A DNA stretch of 64,000 nucleotides from Monomorium pharaonis (lineage: Eukaryota; Arthropoda; Insecta; Hymenoptera; Formicidae): positions 5,947,276 to 6,011,275 of the forward strand of contig NC_050472.1 in the NCBI RefSeq assembly GCF_013373865.1, written 5' to 3'. Positions within the stretch are counted from its first letter, which is position 1, and every line of letters begins with the position of its first letter. Made by a program: the position numbers and the translations under genes. Below are positions 58,765 to 64,000 of the stretch, one piece after another. The notes under the pieces are model-generated. The model had not been told where the DNA came from and searched no databases. It worked only from the letters and a program-made list of their open reading frames with translations.

Positions 58765-60613
58765 GTTCAGTAATCTCATATATATTGACAAATATATACT
58801 ACAAATATCTCCAATATGAAAGTGAAGTAAAAGAATAATATCTACACACTACACAATACTTTTTTGTGTTTTTCTAAGGACCAGTGTTCTTTTTGACCAA
58901 CTTTTTGCTAAACTTACCTATCACATAAATATGTGTCTGTCTTTATTTATTAAGAAAAAAATAAAGATGTGGCTCTAAGTATTTTTTCTAAGATAACAAC
59001 TTATTAATAGCAGTAACGTATGACTTCAAAATTTAAGTTTTTTAGTAAAATTTGAATTGAACGACTAACATTTATATATTCAAAACAAAAACAGTTTAAA
59101 ACCTAAAAATAAGTTCCATCCTCTAAAGATTAACAGCACAAAAAGTTCCTAAGATAACATGATGATAAACAAACCTATAAATACGTAATTATAGGTACAT
59201 GATTAATATAAATAATTATCTGCATTTTACCTTGACGTTAAAAATGGTACGTTGATGGTATATATTTCTAAATAATTTCTATGTGCAACAATCTTGATAA
59301 CATAATTTTAGCAGTTCTAGCATCTTTTGCATCTTTTTTTACAACAATCATTTTCATTGATTGCAACTGATCATCACATATAACTTGATATGTAAAAATA
59401 TAAAAATTACAGGCCTCACTGTCATGTATTAACTTGTAATCGGGTATTATATCCCATTTTACCAATATTTCTTAGAAAATGAAAACTGATGTTTTACTCA
59501 TGTACTCAATAAGAGTAAAAAGTTAAAATTACCTTTTCTTAAAAATAATTTTTTTGTAACTTTAATTGACAAGGATTTTCTCGAATTTATTAGCAAATTT
59601 GCAAATAAAAATAATAAATACTTGAATAATTCAACTAATATTTTTCTATATGAAATTAAAGTTTTGAATTAATATATATAAATAATAAATACAAAGTTAT
59701 TATGTAAGAAAGTAAACGTGATGTAAAACAAAAAAAATGTTTACAATATTTAAAGATAAAAACATTTAAATAAAAATTTTGTATAATTCGTTGCTTTAAA
59801 AAATCACTTGAAAAATCACTAAATAACGTTGATATGTATATACGGAATAACTGTATATATGAAAAGCTACATACATACTATATAGTGTTAGTTTTTGTAA
59901 TAATTAATCATTATAATAGATTGATATAATTTATTATGTATGAATTATATGTATAATTATTATATATATATATCTATTAACTTATAAGATATTGTATTAT
60001 ATTTATATTAATCTATTAATATTATAAAAAAATATGTTACTTTAGTGCAAAAGAGAATTTTTTTACTTGCATTTGCACCATACGTCCATATAAAAATAAA
60101 TAAGATATTCTCAAAGATCACTTGCTGTTAATTATGTCAGCCGTGACTCTCACAGAATTATTATGCAATTAATAAAGCAACAAATGTAATTAATAAATTT
60201 TTTTGTATTTAATAAAACATTCTATTTATATAATCGATTCTTTTTATATATAATTCTTAATATAAAATTATATATTTCCTTGATAAAATGTTTTTCAAAA
60301 GCATTTTTGTAAATTTACGGATATCAAGAAGCAATACAGCATAGTAAACGTATAGTAGTAATCAGAATGATAATATATCAGGCTAAAAGTACATATTGCT
60401 TTCGATAGTTTTTCTTCGAATATACCCTTGGAATCCTGCATGTGTTATTTGTTTTATTTGTCACATACATTTGCACGTAGCAGTTCTTTTATCGACTAAA
60501 ATCCCGAACAACGCAAAAGTTCAAGAGATGCCCTGTAAAAGTCTTTTAGACATTTGCTTTTTGTAGATCGCTCATTAAGAACAAAGTCTTGTATGATTGA
60601 AAAAGAAAAACAA
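58765..60613. other. AT-rich intergenic DNA
   Basis: No supported gene. A 65-codon minus-strand ORF at 59268-59465 has fairly protein-like composition (segments DYKLIHDSEACNFYIF and RTAKIMLSRLLHI), but I cannot link it to a gene or family. The last roughly 250 bases (60360-60613) are likely the 3' UTR of the ankyrin-GH20 gene. Confidence 0.35.
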
Positions 60614-63600
60614 TTATGTCTCCGGCACAAACCTATGCAGCGCGCTAGTCAAAACTAGCAGGGAGTCCTGGAGACCCTGCGGAAAATGTCTCTGTAGCCA
60701 GGAACCTTTATACTGCTCTATATGAGCCAACATCTTGTTCGCTATATCAGTCCTGAAAGTGGGCGGCAGATTACACACTCCTAAATTGATGACCGCGAGT
60801 CCCATATTGCTATTCGGATTCACACCGACTCCAATCAATGTTCTGCCGATTTTACAAGCTGTCAGCATCAGATCGGATGTCAACTGCAACTCCTGTATCT
60901 CCATAGACGCGAATTTTGAAGTTAAGTTCGCCTCGTACAAGGAATGGGATATTCGTTTAATCTGCTTCGTCATTTTCTGCAAATATGTAATAACAAATTA
61001 ACTTTCTGATGTATAAGTATTTTACTTTATTATTTATTGCTAGAATATTAAGATACGTCTTGGAAATTGAAATATACGAACGCGTGACCGTACTTACAGC
61101 GAACAGATCGGCTGAGAGATATTCCAAATTCACATTGTCTGGATCAGTTAGTAGTCTATATAATGTAGAACCGCGGTTATCCGGTATTTGCTGCAAGTCT
61201 TTAACCGCTTGATTTTTACTCAACGTTAATACTAACGTATCTAAACGTCCCAACTCCAGTATCGCATTGCCGATTTTATACTCTGAATCTTGAAATACGT
61301 GTATGTCCAACAATTTCGTAATAAATCTTTCTCTATAAAATAAAATATTAATGTAATATAGAGTGAGCGTAAATATATCTAATAATCGCACGATATTAAA
61401 TGCAAATTTTGCAGTGATTGTTACCTAATTGATGCAGACAACTCAGGAATGTCGTAATTATCATCAGGTCCTAAATCTATTTCTGTTGTTGGATTCCATG
61501 CTAAACCTGCTGCTACCAAATAGCCGATCCACGCAAAAGGATGCGGTGTGAGATGATGACTGCCCGACCAATGTGCGACAACAATACCGATTGAGTTCTG
61601 TTCCAAAGAGGTTTTTATTGCATTTCTCGTGTTAGCATACGTTGACGCTGGACATCCCGCCAAACTATTGTAACTAGCTGTGCCAGAGCTTGGTAAAACA
61701 TTACCGCCCGCCAATCTGAATGGCTCTGTCCACTCGGAAAAATCATAATCAGCCTGTAATATCATGGATTTTAATAAAATAATTGTCCTCCCAGGTATAT
61801 CATAAAAAATCATGAAAAATAATCATCTTACTTGAAATCCATATTCAACAAGCACAATGTTAGTAGGAATATTGTGAAACTCGGATTTGGAGTGCAAACT
61901 ATTGGAACATAAAAGCAGAGTCGTACTCGAACTCAAATTGAGAATGTGCCAGAGTTCTTGAAGGCACGTATAGGATTTAAATACTTCCGACATGTCCGTT
62001 TCGAGCGTATCGTTGACGGATACGCTCAAATCGAAGCTGTCAGCTTGCACTAATAAAGTCGTTAATCGTGGGCCCACATGAACATAATTTAAGCTAGGAA
62101 ATACTGCGAGCAAGTCTTGAAAAATAGGCCACATTTGCGTCAGGTGATGTTGAGTGACATTAGAATCGACGTCCAACGTTGGTACTATATCTAAATGGCG
62201 ATCTCTGAAAAAATTAATTTCCAAATATTATGTAACTCCATTATCTTTACTTATTATATAATAAATATATAAAAAAGATCACCAGTTATTGAAAATAAAT
62301 TAAAGTAAGAAGGAATAATGATACTAATAATATAGAATAAAATTTTTCAGAATAATAAAATTTATTTTCAAATCTTATTTGAAAATAAATATAAATATGT
62401 AATTGTACCTGCAATATCTGTCTAGGGTCACCATCTCGGACTTGGAATAACAAAGTTGCCAATCGCAATTTTGTACGAGTCTAGAGTAGAGGTGCAAATG
62501 CGAAATCTTAAACGATGAGAGTAAATCGATGATGTGTAAAAGATATTCCAGGGTCGGTACGCGTCCTCTGGGTGAAATGTCTAGTAGTATACCGCGATGC
62601 GCAAATCTCGGTTCATCCTTGATGAAAACAGGTTCTATCTCGCATAGTTCCGATCTACTTTGATTCTTGCTCAGACGCAGAATCTGCACAAACGTGCAGA
62701 CTGCGTAATGCAGTCCCGCTAGACTTCCGGCGCTCACTTTGATGGAATTATGCGTAATATGCAATTGATAACTGTCCGCAATATTGAATAAATTTCTATT
62801 TACGATGCATTCAATCGCATTATCGTTGAGCGGCTTGCCGCAACTGGGTTGCACCTCGCCGATCTTTACGTCGTGACCTAATTCCAGCAGATGAGTTCTG
62901 CTGATCTCCCAAACATCTAGTATTTTATGTACAGATTCACTGCCCTGAAGAATAATGGGTGAGGAGCACAATGAAAAATCGGCATGAAAGTTGAGAAAAC
63001 AGAAATTTAAAAAAATTTTTTTCTAGACGTCTGAAAAAAAAAGCGTCAATGTACACCTGAATATATTACCTGTATTATTGATATAAAAAGCTCTTTTCCA
63101 GCGATAAACGGAGTCGTAAAATTTTTCAGTTCGTTGACAACTTTCGGCTGTGGCCACAGCAAATTGTACATACTCCCTTTATCAGCAATAGATTTGCTAG
63201 GACTCTCTTTGCCCGCGTCACGCGAAGGTACATCGTACGTCGGATCCGAAGATTTGTTAGATTCGACCGACAGTTGGCTCATATTGCACGTGAGACTACC
63301 CTTCTGGCAATAGTTTGTTGTATCTGGATACGACATAGTGGCACTGTGTATCGTCTCGTTTTCGTTCAGCATGAAATTCGATATGAATCTTTGAAGGAAA
63401 CTGTGTAGAGATTGTTTCTTTCTGGACAGATCATATGGCGTTTTTCCTGCAAATGTTCTGAAAACGGAACGTTGCCATTTGACATACGTATATATGCGCC
63501 AGAACAATATATTCGTATTGATCAATCGTTTACCCTTTGGTAGCCCGTACAAGAGGATTTGCGCCAGCCTGCAACAATTCCTGACAGATAGCGATATCGC

Positions 63601-63870
63601 CACGACTCACTGCGTCATGTAGTGGCGTTGCACCGCAACCATTCTCGGCGTTTACGTCGGCTCCTTTATCTACAGAGTTTGACATAGTAAAATGTTATTT
63701 TTGAACGTTAACTACGTCTCGCGTCTGTTTATACATTACCAAGTAAACACGCGACAATGTCTTTGTTCCCATAACATGCCGCCCAGTGCAGCGGCGTGTT
63801 TTTACTACCCTGCGAGTCCCACGAATTAACGTCTAATCCTGCGTCTAGCAACTGTACCACTCTGTCTATT
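60614..63870 (-). CDS. Ankyrin-repeat protein with a GH20 hexosaminidase-like domain (5' incomplete)
   Basis: Eight exons join in phase: 63870-63740, 63669-63534, 63457-63070, 62944-62409, 62204-61832, 61753-61425, 61332-61098, 60976-60614, giving about 830 residues; more 5' sequence lies beyond the window. The N-terminus has at least two ankyrin repeats (NTPLHWAACYGNKDIVACLL, ATPLHDAVSRGDIAICQELL) and the start of a third (GKTPYDLSRK). A Ser-rich linker follows, then a region resembling the GH20 family hexosaminidase D: HRGILLDISPRGRVPTLEYL, TLDRYCRDRHLDIVPTLD, and IGIVVAHWSGSHHL. In active enzymes the segment here reading YVHVGPRL carries an adjacent Asp-Glu; both are absent, and the later Asp before Trp is His. 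It is likely a cytosolic or nuclear pseudoenzyme with protein-binding repeats. No signal peptide can be judged. Confidence 0.8.
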
Positions 63871-64000
63871 CTGTAAAAAGATACATGCCTATTATTTTAT
63901 AATGTTAATGAGATTAGGAAGAATTTACATTAAAAATGGGAAAATTAAAATTTTTTCGAACCAATCAGAAGCATGGTAGCTATTAGCAGCTCTGTTCTTT

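Noticed and set aside
59268..59465. 65-codon minus-strand ORF with protein-like composition
   Set aside because: I could not connect it to a start, splice sites or a known family; left as unresolved rather than called.
1..64000. CRISPR array, bacterial operon or phage system
   Set aside because: The sequence is clearly an insect nuclear genome with spliced genes; tandem repeats here are microsatellites, minisatellites or element arms.

Overview
This is an AT-rich insect nuclear window, most likely from a hymenopteran and probably an ant. The basis is small exons with GT-AG introns, strong AT bias between genes, GC-richer housekeeping exons, and a mobile-element set typical of ant genomes: DUF4806-type genes, large transposase-domain genes, Ty3/gypsy and jockey/R1-like retroelements, and TA-, TTAA-, 8-bp- and 9-bp-inserting elements. 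Species cannot be fixed from sequence alone.

Layout. At 1-7 kb lie the last codons of a gypsy-type pol, a decayed CYP4 cytochrome P450 (three exons, minus strand, one in-frame stop) and an intact UMP synthase gene (three exons, minus strand). At 8-38 kb there is a roughly 30-kb accumulation of nested mobile DNA. It holds a broken transposase-domain gene cut by other insertions, two decayed DUF4806 genes, an LTR-retroelement remnant with a gag and a Cys-rich extra ORF, a perfect 358-bp palindrome and a 5'-truncated non-LTR element. It also holds a 2.1-kb foldback element with TA target sites, a large tandem duplication containing 5S-rRNA-derived segments, a Mutator-like foldback with a 9-bp target duplication, a piggyBac-like TTAA element and a Helitron carrying a 10-bp minisatellite.

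From 38.7 kb the window is ordinary gene space: TMEM67/meckelin (13 coding exons, plus), NDUFB3 (minus, tail-to-tail with TMEM67), Nop58 (plus, divergent from NDUFB3), fizzy-related/Cdh1 (minus, uninterrupted GC-rich reading frame), a FAM177 gene (plus, divergent from fzr), and a 5'-incomplete gene joining ankyrin repeats to a GH20 hexosaminidase-like domain without the usual catalytic Asp-Glu pair (minus, running off the right edge).

The genes are functionally unrelated neighbours (pyrimidine synthesis, ciliary transition zone, complex I, snoRNP, APC/C activation). I found no operon, CRISPR array, tRNA or intact rRNA gene. The most distinctive signals are the ankyrin-GH20 pseudoenzyme architecture, a candidate RFX X-box just upstream of TMEM67, the datable nested insertions with visible empty sites, and the 5S-derived repeat segments.
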